From assembly GCA_015698045.1 (NCBI GenBank), contig BLAL01000244.1, forward strand, positions 124,001 to 188,000: a DNA stretch of 64,000 nt, written 5' to 3'. Below, piece after piece: positions 21,637 to 33,814 of the stretch (its first letter is position 1; each line of letters starts with the position of its first letter). Source of the stretch: Rhizophagus clarus (Eukaryota; Glomeromycota; Glomeromycetes; Glomerales; Glomeraceae). A program made the position numbers and the translations under genes. The notes under the pieces are model-generated. The model was given only the letters and a program-made list of their open reading frames with translations, was not told where the DNA came from and searched no databases.

Positions 21637-24177
21637 ATGGATCCAATAGCACCTATTGATCTAGAAACTCAAAGATCTGGAAGGGAAAAATGTGCAGGTG
21701 GATGATCCTTAGGACCGGTATAGCAATATTTTATCAAAAAGGGTACAGTTTCTTTCAGAAAATTTGAGGCAGAGTGTAAGTATTGTTCAAAAACATGGAA
21801 ACATAGTGAAACACCTGTCTTAGAGGAACATCTTGCAAGCTATTGTTCAAATGTGCCATAACTTATTTTACGTGAATATATAGAAAAAGTCAGAAATTGG
21901 AAAAATACCTCTAACAAGAAAAGAAAAGTTGATAAGTCCATAGTTGGTCAAAATACTATAACAGCTTTTCATGATTCAACCAACCCTCCCAAAGCAAGAA
22001 TAAATCAGATCAATTCTGCTCTAGTAAAATGTTTTGTTTGTTGTGGAATAGCATTTAGAATTATAGAGCATTCTTTTTTCATTGACCTTTTGAAGGAACT
22101 TAATGCTGGTTATGATCCTCCAACACGTGAATACTTATCCAACTGTTTACTTGAAACTGAGTTATGTAATGTTAATGAAAAGATGGATGAGGATATTAAG
22201 AATCAACAAAATTTGACTCTCGGTAAATGGATACTTATGATCCTTTCATTTACTCTATTATATTTTGATATTAACTTATTTCCTTATTTTTAAAGCTCTG
22301 GATGGATGGACTTCTGGATGCCATTAATCCATTTGGAATTTTATTATCCTTACTCCATCACGTAAGGAATATCTATACCAACTTTCAGATCTATCATTAG
22401 ATTCACATATTGCCAAGTATTTGGCTATGCAAATTGAGGAGATTATTAAAAGTGTGAAGTCTGATCATATTTTGGCTATAGTCTCAGATAATATTGCCAA
22501 TATTAGAAAAGCAAAAGCAATCATTATCCAAAAATTAAGAGTGTTCAGTGTATTTCTCACTGCATTAATTTAATTGTATGTGATATTGTTAAATACAATT
22601 TTGTAGATAGATTGCTTCGTAGAGTGAATATATTAACAGCTTTTTTTTGTAGTTTACATATGGCTGGTAAAAAATATATATTAATTTTATGAATAAATTC
22701 TATTTTATTATTCAAATATTAATTAAATTAATATATTATAAGTAGTAAATTTCGAAAATTAATTGAGGAATCCAGTATTAAAGATGGTGGTCATAAATCA
22801 TATTGCGTAACTAGATGGACCACTTCAAGTGAATTAGTAAATTCTGTTTTAAATTTAAAACCAATCCTTGAAAAGGTAATGATATTATTAAATTTTGTAA
22901 TAATAAATTTAAAAACAAATTTTAAAATTTAAAATATTTACATTTTTAGATGATAAATGAGCATGAGAATCTTTTAACCAATTATTGTATAAAGTTAATT
23001 ATCAAAGGACATAATTTTTTTTGGATTTTGAAATTTTGGCCTTTGTATTAAATCCATTACGAAAGGCCATTCTTTCTTTAAAATCCAGAAGTGCAACTTT
23101 AACAGACTATTATTTAAATTTAGTTAAACTCAGAGCAGTTCTTAAAAACTTACCACGAAGCTTTCATTGTGATTTTCATAATCATTGTTATGACGTGATG
23201 AATAAACGATTTGAGGAATTCAATGATGATAAATATCTTCTTTGTTTTTATTTACATCCTTTATTTTGAGGTAAGTTTATTAATTTATTATATAATTAAT
23301 TTAATTTAATAATTAATTTAAATTTAAAATTTACTCGCATATAACAAAAATTTTCTTAGATGTTCCTTTAAAAAGTGGTGTTTATGCGAGATTAGCAAAA
23401 ACAGTTCTGATTATTGGTAAAAATTTAGGATTTGATCTTGAACAATCACGTGCTCTATGTTCGCAATTGGGCCAATATAGAAAAAAAGAATTTTCATTTG
23501 ATTTGGAATTTGGTTATGGATTTCAAGAACCAATTAATTGGTGGAATTTAATTGAAACTAAATCTGAACCAGAATCTTTACCTATTGTTACTTTATATCC
23601 TTTTTCAATCTGCCCAAATTCTGCATCCTGTGAGAGAGGTTTTTCCAATCTAGGATGACTTACTAATAAACGTCATTTACAACTAGGAGTTGAAATTTTA
23701 GAATCTATGTGTAAGATGATTACTTATTGGAAATCTAATGCAAGAAAAGAATTTAGTTTTTTCAGTCAAGAAATGAAAAACAAACCGAAATTAAATGAGA
23801 TTGAATTAAATAAAAGGGTTACTGAAGTTTTAGCTGAAACTGATAACACAGATGAAGAAGAAGATAATGAATTTGAAGATAATTTATCACAGCCTGTACG
23901 AAGAACAATAAATAGTGAAATTATTTCACATAATAATGTAGTGGTTTTAATTGAAAGTATTTGGATTGAAAATGAAATTGATTTATCAAATAATTTGATT
24001 TTGAAAGATATTGGTAATATATCTAAGGACTTAGATGATGACTTTATTGATAATAAAAAAAATAATAATGAAGATATTGTTTTAACAGATGATGAAATTG
24101 TTGATGATACGAATGGTAGAGGTATATTAAATTACAATGTTGATGATTTGTTTAATGAATATATAAATGAAAATTAA
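21637..24177 (+). pseudogene. hAT transposase, older copy (decayed)
   Basis: This corresponds along its length to the copy at 35072-37353. A BED-like CKYCSKTW finger stands near the start. It is followed by KARINQINSALVKCFVCCGI and LKELNAGYDPPTREYLSNC, an intron at 22223-22295 (same position as in the younger copy), ALDGWTS, the core, and the C-terminal CPNSASCERGFSNLG dimerisation block. It ends in an acidic tail with YNVDDLFNEYINEN. It is inactive: several stops and frame changes, including a TGA at 23656-23658 where the younger copy has Trp (LSWLFNDRR). Two or more further introns are likely. Confidence 0.85.
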
Positions 24178-25189
24178 TGGAATAATTTATAAAAATTAAA
24201 TAATAACATATAAATAAAGATAATATTTAGCGAATTTATAAATTTCTTTTATTTTAAAAATTTTTGATTTTTTTTTCAATTAAAAGAATAAAATAACGTG
24301 AGAAGTTTTTAAATTATTTCTAATTTTTATAGGAAAAGATATGCATAATAATATAAAATAATAAAATATGTATATTAAATATAAGTTACAGATGTATATT
24401 TTATTATTATATACTATATATTGTATAATGGTAAAACTATAATATTTACTATATAAAAATATAGCTAAACTTTTCGCAGTTTTGTAGTTTTGCAGTTTCG
24501 CAATTTTTTAGTTTTTTAATAAAATGTTTTAACTAGTTTCAATTTCAATACTTGTCTAAACTTCTAAGTTTTGCCCAGCAATCTTATCTGCCCTTAACTT
24601 GGCTAAGTAAAATAATAAGGCACAGATCCACTTGAACAATTCTTCCTCTAAGAAATCCCAACACATTCTAATATTTGGATCAAATAAGATTCAAATAAGA
24701 AGTTCAAGGTTAAAGGACTTGCATACTAATTAGCAGGCAAATCAGACCTCCACATCATTGCGATCCAAACTGAAGCGAAACAATCATAACAGTCTCAAGA
24801 TATCTAAGAGACAACTACATGCAGTTATTGTCAAAATGCAAGAGATCTTAGGAAAGTTAGTAGTGGGTGATTTACATAACTAAAGTAATTTTTTTCTGTA
24901 GCTTAGATTTTCACCTATTTGTAGCACAATATTTCTTTTTTTTTCACATTTTCTTTTTATTGATTATAATATCGTTTCATTAATTAGTTAGGCAGATAGT
25001 AAAACTGGTCTTTGGGTTGGAAGTGTAGTTTTTGTATAATTAGTGATGTTTTTAGCGTCCTCATTTATCATAATAAACATACACGGCTCTAACACCTTTA
25101 AAGTTAAAAAAAAATTTTGTATTATTATCTAATTATCATACTATTTATATTACTATAAAATGTTACATCAGGAAATTTTTTCAGAAGAT

Positions 25190-25470
25190 ATACATCGATA
25201 ATTATCTCGCAATTATACAACGATATTTAACTTTTTCTAAAATAATCGTACTGATAATTTGCGATATTGACAATTATTGAAAATAATCTCGACAATGATT
25301 TGTGATGTTGGCAATTATCGAAAATAATCGCACTGATAATTTGCGATGTCGACAGTTATCGAAAATAATCGTACTGATAATTTGCAATATTGACAATTAT
25401 CAAAAATAATCTCAACGATGATTTGCAATATTGACAATTATCGAAAATAATCTCAACGATGATTTGCGAT
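25190..25470. repeat. Subterminal tandem repeats of the Plavaka element (left)
   Basis: About five imperfect units of roughly 55-60 bp with the core ATTGACAATTATCGAAAATAA and GATTTGCGATATT. Placed just beyond the 3' end of the transposase gene, they fit the subterminal repeats typical of CACTA-group elements. Confidence 0.65.
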
Positions 25471-25586
25471 ATTTGATAATAAAATAATCAAGTTAAATCC
25501 ATTATTTATTATTTCATTAATAAATCATAAAATGCACTCATATACAAATGAATACTAAGAATATTAATCTAATTTTATTTTACACC

Positions 25587-28500
25587 TTAAAAAATATACG
25601 TATTAACAAAATATTCATTTTCACAGTTATTTCTTGGTATAATATGAACTGACATATCAACTGAATCTAAGTAAACACATGTATATTGATCAGTTAGCCA
25701 TAATCTTGGACAGTCGTATATGATGTCTTCTTCTTGTACTTCTTCATACCATCGTAATAAAGCAAGATTTACTGGCTCTTTTAAACCTTTTGCAGAAAAT
25801 TCCAATAATAAAAGTGCCTAAATTTAATTCAATTAATAACATGTCATCATGACAAAAATCTTAATAAAAAATTTTAAGCATATCATACTTTTCCATACCA
25901 CGCAATTTCTTCAGAAGAGACTACTACATCACTGAACCATTCATTATCATAAAAGGTTCCTGCTGTTCGGATAATATCAGTTGATTCAACAGCTACACTA
26001 GAATATATTTTAAAATGCCCAGATTCATAATCATATTCTAACTCATTTTCTGTCAAAAACTCTTCAAAACCTGCATGAAGGTTATCAAACCCTTCTTTAT
26101 ACAGATGATGGATATCGGTGTCTTGTTTTATTTTAGAAACTGTTGTTTCAATTTCAGTAAATTTAAACTCCCATAAAAGATTTCAAAATCCACTAGATCT
26201 CCTTATCATAGGTTTTTTTTGTTTCAAGGCTAAATATTGACGTCGCACCTATCGTATCAAATTTAAATTAATCAATTAAAATAGATTATGACGAAACAGA
26301 TCATATAACATTACCGTAGTTAACATTTGTGAAACATAATTTCTTTTATTTGTCATTCGATATGGAGTTTTAACGCTCTTCTTATGCAAAGTTTCATATG
26401 TTTCTGTTGACATTCCATTCATTGAACCATAAAGTCGAATTGACGAAATTACATAATAACAAAGCATGTGAAGTTTAGGTATTTTACAGCAACTTGGAGA
26501 ATATTTGGCAAATATCGTTACAAATTCTTGACAGAATTCAGTTATTAACATCTAGTAATAGTAGTAATAAATTTTTAAAAAACTGACATTAAATACTAAT
26601 TAAAGATTTGGTTTAGAATTAATAATCGATATTTACCTCTAATTCTATTAACTCGGTATCTGTAAATGACTCCTGACGCAACTTCATATACATTACCAAA
26701 TATTTATGAAAAATGTTGCACAGTCTCTTACATGGTATTCCACCTTCTTTATAATCATCGTATAAATTATCTATAACAAAAATAATCACTTTCATTATAT
26801 TACGTAGGGTTCTGCACAGATCAGATCGGATCAGATTTTACCAGATTTAAATCTGATCTGATGGATCCAGATCTATCAATTTTAAATCCAGATCCGTAAT
26901 TCGGATATATATTTGAAATCTGAATCCGATCTGCAGACCTAAATTTAAAATCTGGATCCAATTTGAGTTTGATCCGAATCTGACCTGAATCTGATCTGAA
27001 TCCGACCAAATTCAGATTTAGATAACAATAAAAAAAAATGATTTTACGTTTTTTTAAAATTGTTAATAGTTAATAAAAAAACAATTCTACGTTTTTTTTA
27101 AAAAATCGTTTTAATGAAAGAACAATTTTTAACGTATTTTTTAAAAATCGTTTTAATAAAAAAATGATTTTTAACAGTATTTTTAAAATCATTTTAATAA
27201 AAAAATGATTTTTAACAGTTTTTTTTAAAATCGTTTTAATAAAAAAATGATTTTACACTTTTTTAAAATCGTTTAATAAAAAAAAATGATTTTACATTTT
27301 TTTTTAAAATCGTTTTAATGAAAGAATGACTTTAATAGTTCTTTTTAAAATTGTTTTAATAAAAAAATGATTTTAATGGTTTTTTTAGAATCGTTTAATA
27401 AAAAAAAATGATTTTACGTTTTTTTTCAAAATTGTTTTAATAAAAAACGATTTTACGCTTTTTTAAAATCGTTTAATAAAAAAAAATGATTTACATTTTT
27501 ATTTAAATCATTTTAATGAAATAACGACTTTAACAGTTTTTTAAAATTGTTTAATAAAAAAAAACTGATTTTACGTTTTTTTAAAATCGTTTTAAATAAA
27601 AAAAATGATTTACATTTTTTAAAAAAATTATTTTAGTAAAAAAATGGTTTTTAACGTTTTTTTTAAAAAAAATCGTTTAATAAAAAACAATTTTAACTTT
27701 TAAAAAAAATCGTTTAATAAAAAACAATTATAACTTTTAAAAAAAATTGTTTAATAAAAAAATGATTTTACGCTTTTTTAAAATCGTTTAATAAAAAAAA
27801 TGATTTTATGTTTTTTTTTAAAATTGTTTTAATGAAAGAACGACTTTAAGAGTTCTTTTAAAATCATTTTAATAAAAAAACGATTTTAACGGTTTTTTAG
27901 AATCATTTAATAAAAAAAACGATTTTACATTTTTTTTCAAAATTGTTTTAATGAAAGTACGTATTTTTTTTCAAAATCGTTTTAATAAAAACGATTTTAC
28001 GTTTTTTTAAAATCATTTAATAAAAAAAAATGATTTACATTTTTATTTAAATCATTTTAATGAAAGAACGATTTTAACAGTTTTTTAAAAATCGTTTAAT
28101 AAAAAACAATTTTAACTTTTTTTTAAAAAAATTGTTTAATAAAAAAACGATTTTAACTGTTTTTTAAAATCGTTTTAATAAAAAAAACAATTTTATGCTT
28201 TTTAAAATTGTTTAACAAAAAAAAATGATTTTAATAAAAAAACGATTTTAACGTTTCTTTTAAAAATCGTTTTAATAAATAAAAAATGATTTTAACGGGT
28301 TTTTCCTAAATCGTTTAATAAAATAAAACAATTTAACATTTTTTCTAAATCATTTATTTAAAAAACAATTTAACGTTTTTTCCATTAATAAACGGTGTTA
28401 TTCAAAAAAAAATGCCGATTTCAGCATTTTTTTTCATAAAGTAATGTGAAAAACCGCCGTTTTGGCATGTTTAATAGGTCGCGGTTCTGTTCCAGCATTT

Positions 28501-30590
28501 TTTTTGAAATTTTATAAATAAAAATGCAGAATTGCCTGTTCTGATGTTTGTTTTTTGCAACTTGGTATGTAAAAAATGCTGGAACTATCTGTTCCGGCGT
28601 TTCTTTTACAACTTCATATATATAAAATGCCAGAATTATCTGTTCTGGCATTTTCTTTTGCAATTTTATAAACAAAAACACCTGAATTAATGGATCTTAT
28701 GATCTGATCCAGATCTGGCAGATCTGATCCAGATTCAATTCGACAGATTCAGATTATACAATTTCAAATCTGAATCTGAACTTCAGATTCAAATTTGGAA
28801 TCTGAATCTGATCTGCAGATTATAATACTATAATCTGATCCAGATCTGACCAGATTGGATCCAGATTGGATCTAATCAGATCAGATTTTTTGCAAAACCC
28901 TAATATTACGATAATCATTGGCAGTAAATTTAGATATATTTTCCAATCCATTTTTTAATATTATTAAGTCTGGATATCGTGGGATTGCGCACACTCTGTG
29001 GTCCATATCTTTTACTACTCTATTGCTGACCTTTTGGTGTAACAATTCACGAGTAAATTCTATGAGATACTTTGTTACTTCAAGGTTGAGTAAATACATA
29101 CGATCTGGAGTAGTCGCCTCATAAATATTAAAATCGTCAAAATCCCAAAAATAATTAAACTCCTTATGAATCGAAAATTCACTTGCTTGATTCTCACTAA
29201 TAGCTAGTTTCATCTTTTCTGGAGTTCGTAAATCAATATGAGATAATGCCATATTATTAAGATGTTCGTTATTTATTAAGCAATAATAACATGGTCATTT
29301 AGAAGTTGATGGAAGATATGTTGCAGTAAATGCTCCTGCTTCTGCCATATCAGTAAGGATAACTGATAATTTTGGTGTAAATGGATGTATTTTATTTTGA
29401 ACAACTAAATATATGTCATTTTGATTCATTATCGGCGATAATAATATTTGGAGATATTTCTGAAAAACAAGTCTCTGTAATCTTCGGAAAGACTCAGAAT
29501 TCCTTGTAGTATTATCTTTTGCTTTCAATTTTGGCAAATAACCAATAAGTACTTTAGCGTTAGGTTTATTTTGCTGCCAATTTGGTATATTTCTGAATGA
29601 AATATATATAGGATGTTCAGAAGTTTTACCCAGATGATCACAAGTTGTGAAATCGGCGTAGATTATTATCGATAATAATTTGTTATCGACAGGAATTTTA
29701 TTTTTCGTGATATACCACCAATTACTTTCGAATTGTTCACTATAAGTCTTAATCAATGTATTGTGATTTTTATACTTAAAAACAAATTCTTCATTCATTT
29801 CAGATTGAAGAAGCAGAACTTTAATTCCATGAATTATCAGTTGATAATAAAAAGAATAATCTTTATCCTGGAATTTCAAGATAAGGACTTTTTTGAATTT
29901 CATATAAGGAAATTTGTTAACATCAAGAAATCTACGACCTTTCTTAGTATTTATTAGTAATGGGTTTTTTTCGGCCTCTTGTCTACTTTTATTGATTAAC
30001 TTAATTATCCTATCACCGCAAGAATTAGATAATTGATATTCCATAACAATTTCCATGAATTCATGATAAATGTCGTTTGGCCATTCAGTGTTAGGTGGAT
30101 GTGTTTTGTCTCTTATTGCATCATCTAGTGTGGTCCCACAAAAATCTTCAGTATCGATAGATAACGAGTATGTTAAGTCAACTTCATTATCCTCATTATC
30201 ATCATCATCAAATTCACCACTTTTCTCATCCGACTCATCGTTGTCATCAAATTCCCTACTTTTCTCATCTGACTCTTCAGAAATTTGTAAATTTTCATGA
30301 GATTCTACAGGTTGTTCTAATGTTATTTTCGATTCAGATTCGTCATCTTTCATTGAAAGATCATCATCCCAGAGACCAGATTCTTCATGATATAGCACTT
30401 TTGATACTTCTTTATCATCATCATCCCAGAGATCAGGTTCTTCATATGGCATGTTTGATTGAAAGGTTACTTTTTCATCTTCGTCAATATATTGATGCTT
30501 GTTCGAAATATGTCGTTTTAATGCATAAGTTGACGAAAAAGTACATGAACAATATGAACATTTATAGGTCATTTTAAGTGATTTTAGCAA
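25587..30590 (-). pseudogene. Plavaka-type transposase, interrupted by element D
   Basis: The N-terminal open piece (30590-29295, 431 residues) starts with a C2H2 finger (CSYCSCTFSSTYALKRHISNK), then repeated EPDLWDDDD phrases and an acidic region. The Plavaka core follows: NTEWPNDIYHEFMEIVMEYQ, LLSIIIYADFTTCDHLGK, HPIYISFRNIPNWQ and VILTDMAEAGAFTATYLPST. It continues at 29252-28903 (TPDRMYLLNLEVTKYLIEFT) and breaks at element D (26805-28902). Beyond that element the same frame resumes (VIIFVIDNLYDDYKEGGIPC) and runs through LHMLCYYVISSIRLYGSMNG to a C-terminal piece ending at 25587. There is a stop right after TYLPSTSK and there are further introns or breaks in the C-terminal part. Plavaka transposases cut and paste DNA with a DDE-type nuclease. 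Confidence 0.78.
26805..28902. mobile_element. Non-autonomous hAT-type element D, 2098 bp
   Basis: Ends TAGGGTTCTGCACAGATC and complement of TAGGGTTTTGCAAAAAATC. The TSD ATATTACG is exact at 26797-26804 and 28903-28910. Subterminal zones on both sides are packed with AGATCTGATCC / GATCAGATC words. The interior from about 27030 to 28395 is a tandem array of roughly 40-45-bp units (AAAATCGTTTTAATAAAAAA and an AACGATTTT complement). From 28400 to 28690 it changes to the AATGCC...GGCATT hairpin repeat also seen in element B. No ORF. Confidence 0.9.
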
Positions 30591-30959
30591 TAGTGAACGG
30601 AACCAAATTTTATGAAAGTGAATTTATTGCCTGAACAAAACTAGTAAAAACAGAATTTATTGCCTGAACAAAACCAAAAAACGATGTAATATATATATTT
30701 CATTATTTCAGCTTTACTAGTAGTAGACGATGATCAGTTTTATTAGTAAACAATACAGATATTTTTAGACTTTTCTTAATTGTATTGTTGATCTATTTAA
30801 TTTTTGAGTACAACAATTAAATATGCATTGTTATATCTCGATTAATTGTATTGTTTTGTATTGTTAAATTTTCAAATAATTTATTTAATTTTGAATAATT
30901 GAAAGAGATCGATACCATTTATTACTATGATTGGATATCTTCAGTTAACTAATGTGCAT

Positions 30960-31170
30960 TGTTACCGTATCCCTCGAATTTATTTACAAATAATTAATAT
31001 ACATTGTTATCCCTCGAATTTATTTAATTTTAGAGTACAATTAACTAATATACGTCGTTATCCCTTGTTTAATCCATTTAATTTTGAGTACAATTAACTA
31101 ATATGCGTCGTTATCCCTTGTTTAATCCATTTAATTTTGAGTACAATTAACTAATATGCATCGTTATAAT
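30960..31170. repeat. Tandem repeats, about 56-bp unit (right side of Plavaka element)
   Basis: Three good copies of a unit with AATTAACTAATATGCGTCGT, TATCCCTTG and TTTAATTTTGAGTACA, preceded by weaker copies back to about 30830. They lie between the two divergent genes, so they could be internal promoter repeats rather than subterminal ones. Confidence 0.7.
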
Positions 31171-31537
31171 ATTTTAATTATGCATTACAATTAATAACGC
31201 GTCACTATAATAATTTAATTAGTATGCATTATAATTATTTACACGTCACATCGAGTTTTACTGATCTAAATAGCTTATCAAACTTTAGAAAAGTTTATAT
31301 ATAGGATACTTTTCCAACCTTTTTTTAAAACTTTTTTTATCTCTGATTTTACATTCAAATCTTCTTCAATCCTTTATCATCTGCTTCTTCTTCAATCCTT
31401 TTTCATCTGCTTTTTCTTCAATCCTTTTTCGTTCGCTCCTTTTTCCACTTTATACTAAATTTTTCTTCGTTCTTCTTTAGTCTAACCATTTATATCTTTC
31501 TTTTTTTACTAATTTGTTTCAAACCTTTTTTAAAAAA

Positions 31538-33348
31538 ATGCCAAAAAAACGAAAATATTCCACTAGAGCTAACAAAGATAAACAGTCTCAGGAATCAAAT
31601 AACAAATATAATAATAAACAAGAAGGCCCAAGAAAATTGTAAAGCGGAAAGATACTTCGCAAGCTAAAGAGCCTGCTAAAGAATCAGATACTATTAGTTC
31701 ACAAGCAAAGAGACAGCCAAAAAATCAGATACTAGTAACCAGGGATCAGATAGTGATCAAGAAGAAATGGAAGTAGTAGTGGAATCTTCGCAAACTACAC
31801 CACTAGCAGAAGGTAATGATCCATATATATTTATTATGATTTGTTAGATATTATGTTAATAAACCTTTCATAATCAATCATTTATTTTTTAGATAACACT
31901 CGAAGGATAAAGGAATATATTTCTAAACAACTCAAAACATACGGCAAACAATCAAAGCAAAGTAAGTGATAATTTTCAGACTCAAAAATTGTCGACATTT
32001 CATTTCAGTTTACATCTATTACACCTAATACAATTTACTGGATTAATACATTAACGTCAGCTGGCGATGAACATTCTGAAACGCTTGTACCAGAAACAAA
32101 TAGAGAAAATGTACGGCGCAGTAGGCCGACCACACCAGCTGTTGAGCATGGAAGAAGCTTATCAACTACAACTGCAGAAGAAACACCGGAGATCAATGTC
32201 CAACCTCCTAAAAGCAGAAAAGTTGCGAGGACATGCTTATAAAACAAGGTAGGCAAATACGAGCTCTATATGAATTACATAAAGAGACGCTTGAGAAAGT
32301 CGGATGGATCCAGAACCAGATTAAGTTGCAAAATGAGAAAAAGAAAAAAATTGACCTAAGCAAAAAGGTCTTCAATATAAGTTTCTAATGAAAACCTGGT
32401 GCTATTCTCTCTTATACCATCCATCACCAAATCACAACATAATTGCAATTATTTATTATCACACACTAATATAGAAAGGTTATAACTCGGTGTGCAATAA
32501 ATCCTTTCCAGACAATATGTGGCCTACCTTTGAAAATTTTAAGTTGGAGCTCAAAAATTGACTAAATCAACATCATCCTGATTATCTTTGTGAAGTAGGC
32601 TATAGAGAGTGGATGAACGCATTTTCAGGACGCCATCATTCTATGGTGATTATCATTAATAATCGTAATCATAACTGTTGTGTTTAATTTAAATTTTTCA
32701 ATTATCATTATGGATTTTTTATTTTCTTTTATAGCTCATGCGAAAAATGAAAGATATGAGAGGAGTACACGTTACAGCAGTGAAAAGCGCTATTTTTAAG
32801 GAATTCGGTCTACAATCAATAAGTGGTAATAAATGAAAAAGCCCACAAGATATAACGAGCTGAAAAAATTTACCACAAGTTAAAGAGTGTTATAATAAGT
32901 TATATGATGATAACGATAATGTAATTGAAAATATAACAAAACTCGCATTTCCCGCAATATCTGATACCGATGAGTCATTTCAGAATATCTATATTTATAT
33001 GTCAGCGATATGCGATATAGTATTGAATCCTAGCTATCCCGACGTAGAGTGCGGGAAAAAACCTCTAGAACGATGATATCAGAAATTTAAGGTATGTAGC
33101 TGTTATTTAAACCAATTTATATAATTTGAAATCTATTCAGTTAGATAAAATTCGAATTAATATTTTATTAGGATTTATTCGAAAAAAAAGGAGGTTTTAC
33201 TATACATGACGCGCAGGAGATATTGAGGGAAGAAGTTTCAGAAATCCCGAAAACAAGCTCTTTTGAAGAGGAGGAGGAAACAGATGTAATTCTCAGAGGT
33301 GATGATACATTAATGATGTTGCATGACGACTTGTTTTATGATGATTAG
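31538..33348 (+). pseudogene. Unrecognised multi-exon gene, decayed; possible second gene of the Plavaka element
   Basis: Starts MPKKRKYSTRANKDKQSQES, a short basic, nuclear-signal-like head. After several AT-rich introns the best-preserved parts are 32516-32643 (TMWPTFENFKLELKN and YLCEVGYREWMNAFSGRHH), 32735-33091 (KDMRGVHVTAVKSAIFKEFG, QVKECYNKLYDDNDNV, LNPSYPDVECGKKPLER) and 33172-33348 (DLFEKKGGFTIHDAQEILRE, then an acidic end). I do not know this family. Several in-frame TGA codons fall where Trp would be natural (for example after SGNK and after PLER), and the first exon has shifted frame. It is probably dead. Confidence 0.5.
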
Positions 33349-33814
33349 CAATTATTCATAGGTTGGAAAGTGATGTTTTATTTTAAGGTGGCATACTAAT
33401 ATTTTATAATCATATGGGCTGATTTGTTCACTCTGCATTAAAAAGAGTTATTAAATTGATTTTCACAGTTTTCGTTACTCAAAATTGTTTTGTAATACCA
33501 AAAAATCATCTGATTGATGATCACTTGATTAAATAATAAGTTAAACAAAAATTTACATTTGCAAAACTTAAATTATTAAATGTAAAAGAGACGTGAAAAA
33601 ACCCATTTCATTAATAAAAAACCCATTTCTCATATATATGGAATTTTTAACATATATTATTAAAAAGTAAGTATATTTTAATAAAATATAAAGTAAAATA
33701 AAAATTTATATAGTCTTAGTAGCTATTATAAATATTTATGAAAGTGTAATAAAAACATTATATAAAAGATGGTATTATAATAGATATTTTTAAACAATAA
33801 AATAATTATTTTAT

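Larger units (their letters stand above)
19778..24586 (+). mobile_element. Old hAT transposon (TAAGGTTGC family), 4.8 kb including a nested element
   Basis: Left end TAAGGTTGCCAGACGAAAC and right end complementary to TAAGATTGCTGGGCAAAAC. The differences between the two ends are transitions. Flanks are TCTACCCC (19770-19777) and TCTGCCCT (24587-24594), an 8-bp TSD decayed at two positions, also by transitions. It holds a decayed transposase (21637-24177) and the nested element C (20193-21305). Its termini and protein are closely related to the younger copy at 34545-39273. Confidence 0.75.
18541..24860 (+). mobile_element. Retroelement fossil: ORF1-like gene (copy 2), split by a hAT element
   Basis: A second, older copy of the same ORF1-like family. 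The shared core is visible near 19.25 kb (YDILIKWNNYMLLKHLSIW, then a KYMTVRCRL block matching the KYLSARVRL of copy 1). The Lys-rich tail resumes after the hAT element, at about 24.6-24.86 kb (LKISKRQLHAVIVKMQE). It is heavily broken. The left part opens with MVSLIETCSYNTYDEF at 18542. A short A-rich run near 25105 may mark the 3' end. Class assignment carries the same uncertainty as copy 1. Confidence 0.4.
25190..33350. mobile_element. Plavaka (CACTA-group) DNA transposon, approximate span
   Basis: A transposase gene on the minus strand (25587-30590) and a divergent gene on the plus strand (31538-33348) lie between two zones of tandem repeats. Exact termini and the short TSD were not found, so both ends are estimates. 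Element D is inserted in the transposase. A two-gene arrangement with divergent transcription is common in CACTA elements; that the plus-strand gene belongs to it is inference. Confidence 0.55.

Noticed and set aside
30070-30577. Plus-strand His/Ser-rich open frames opposite the Plavaka N-terminus
   Set aside because: They are the reverse complement of the acidic, repeated region of the transposase.
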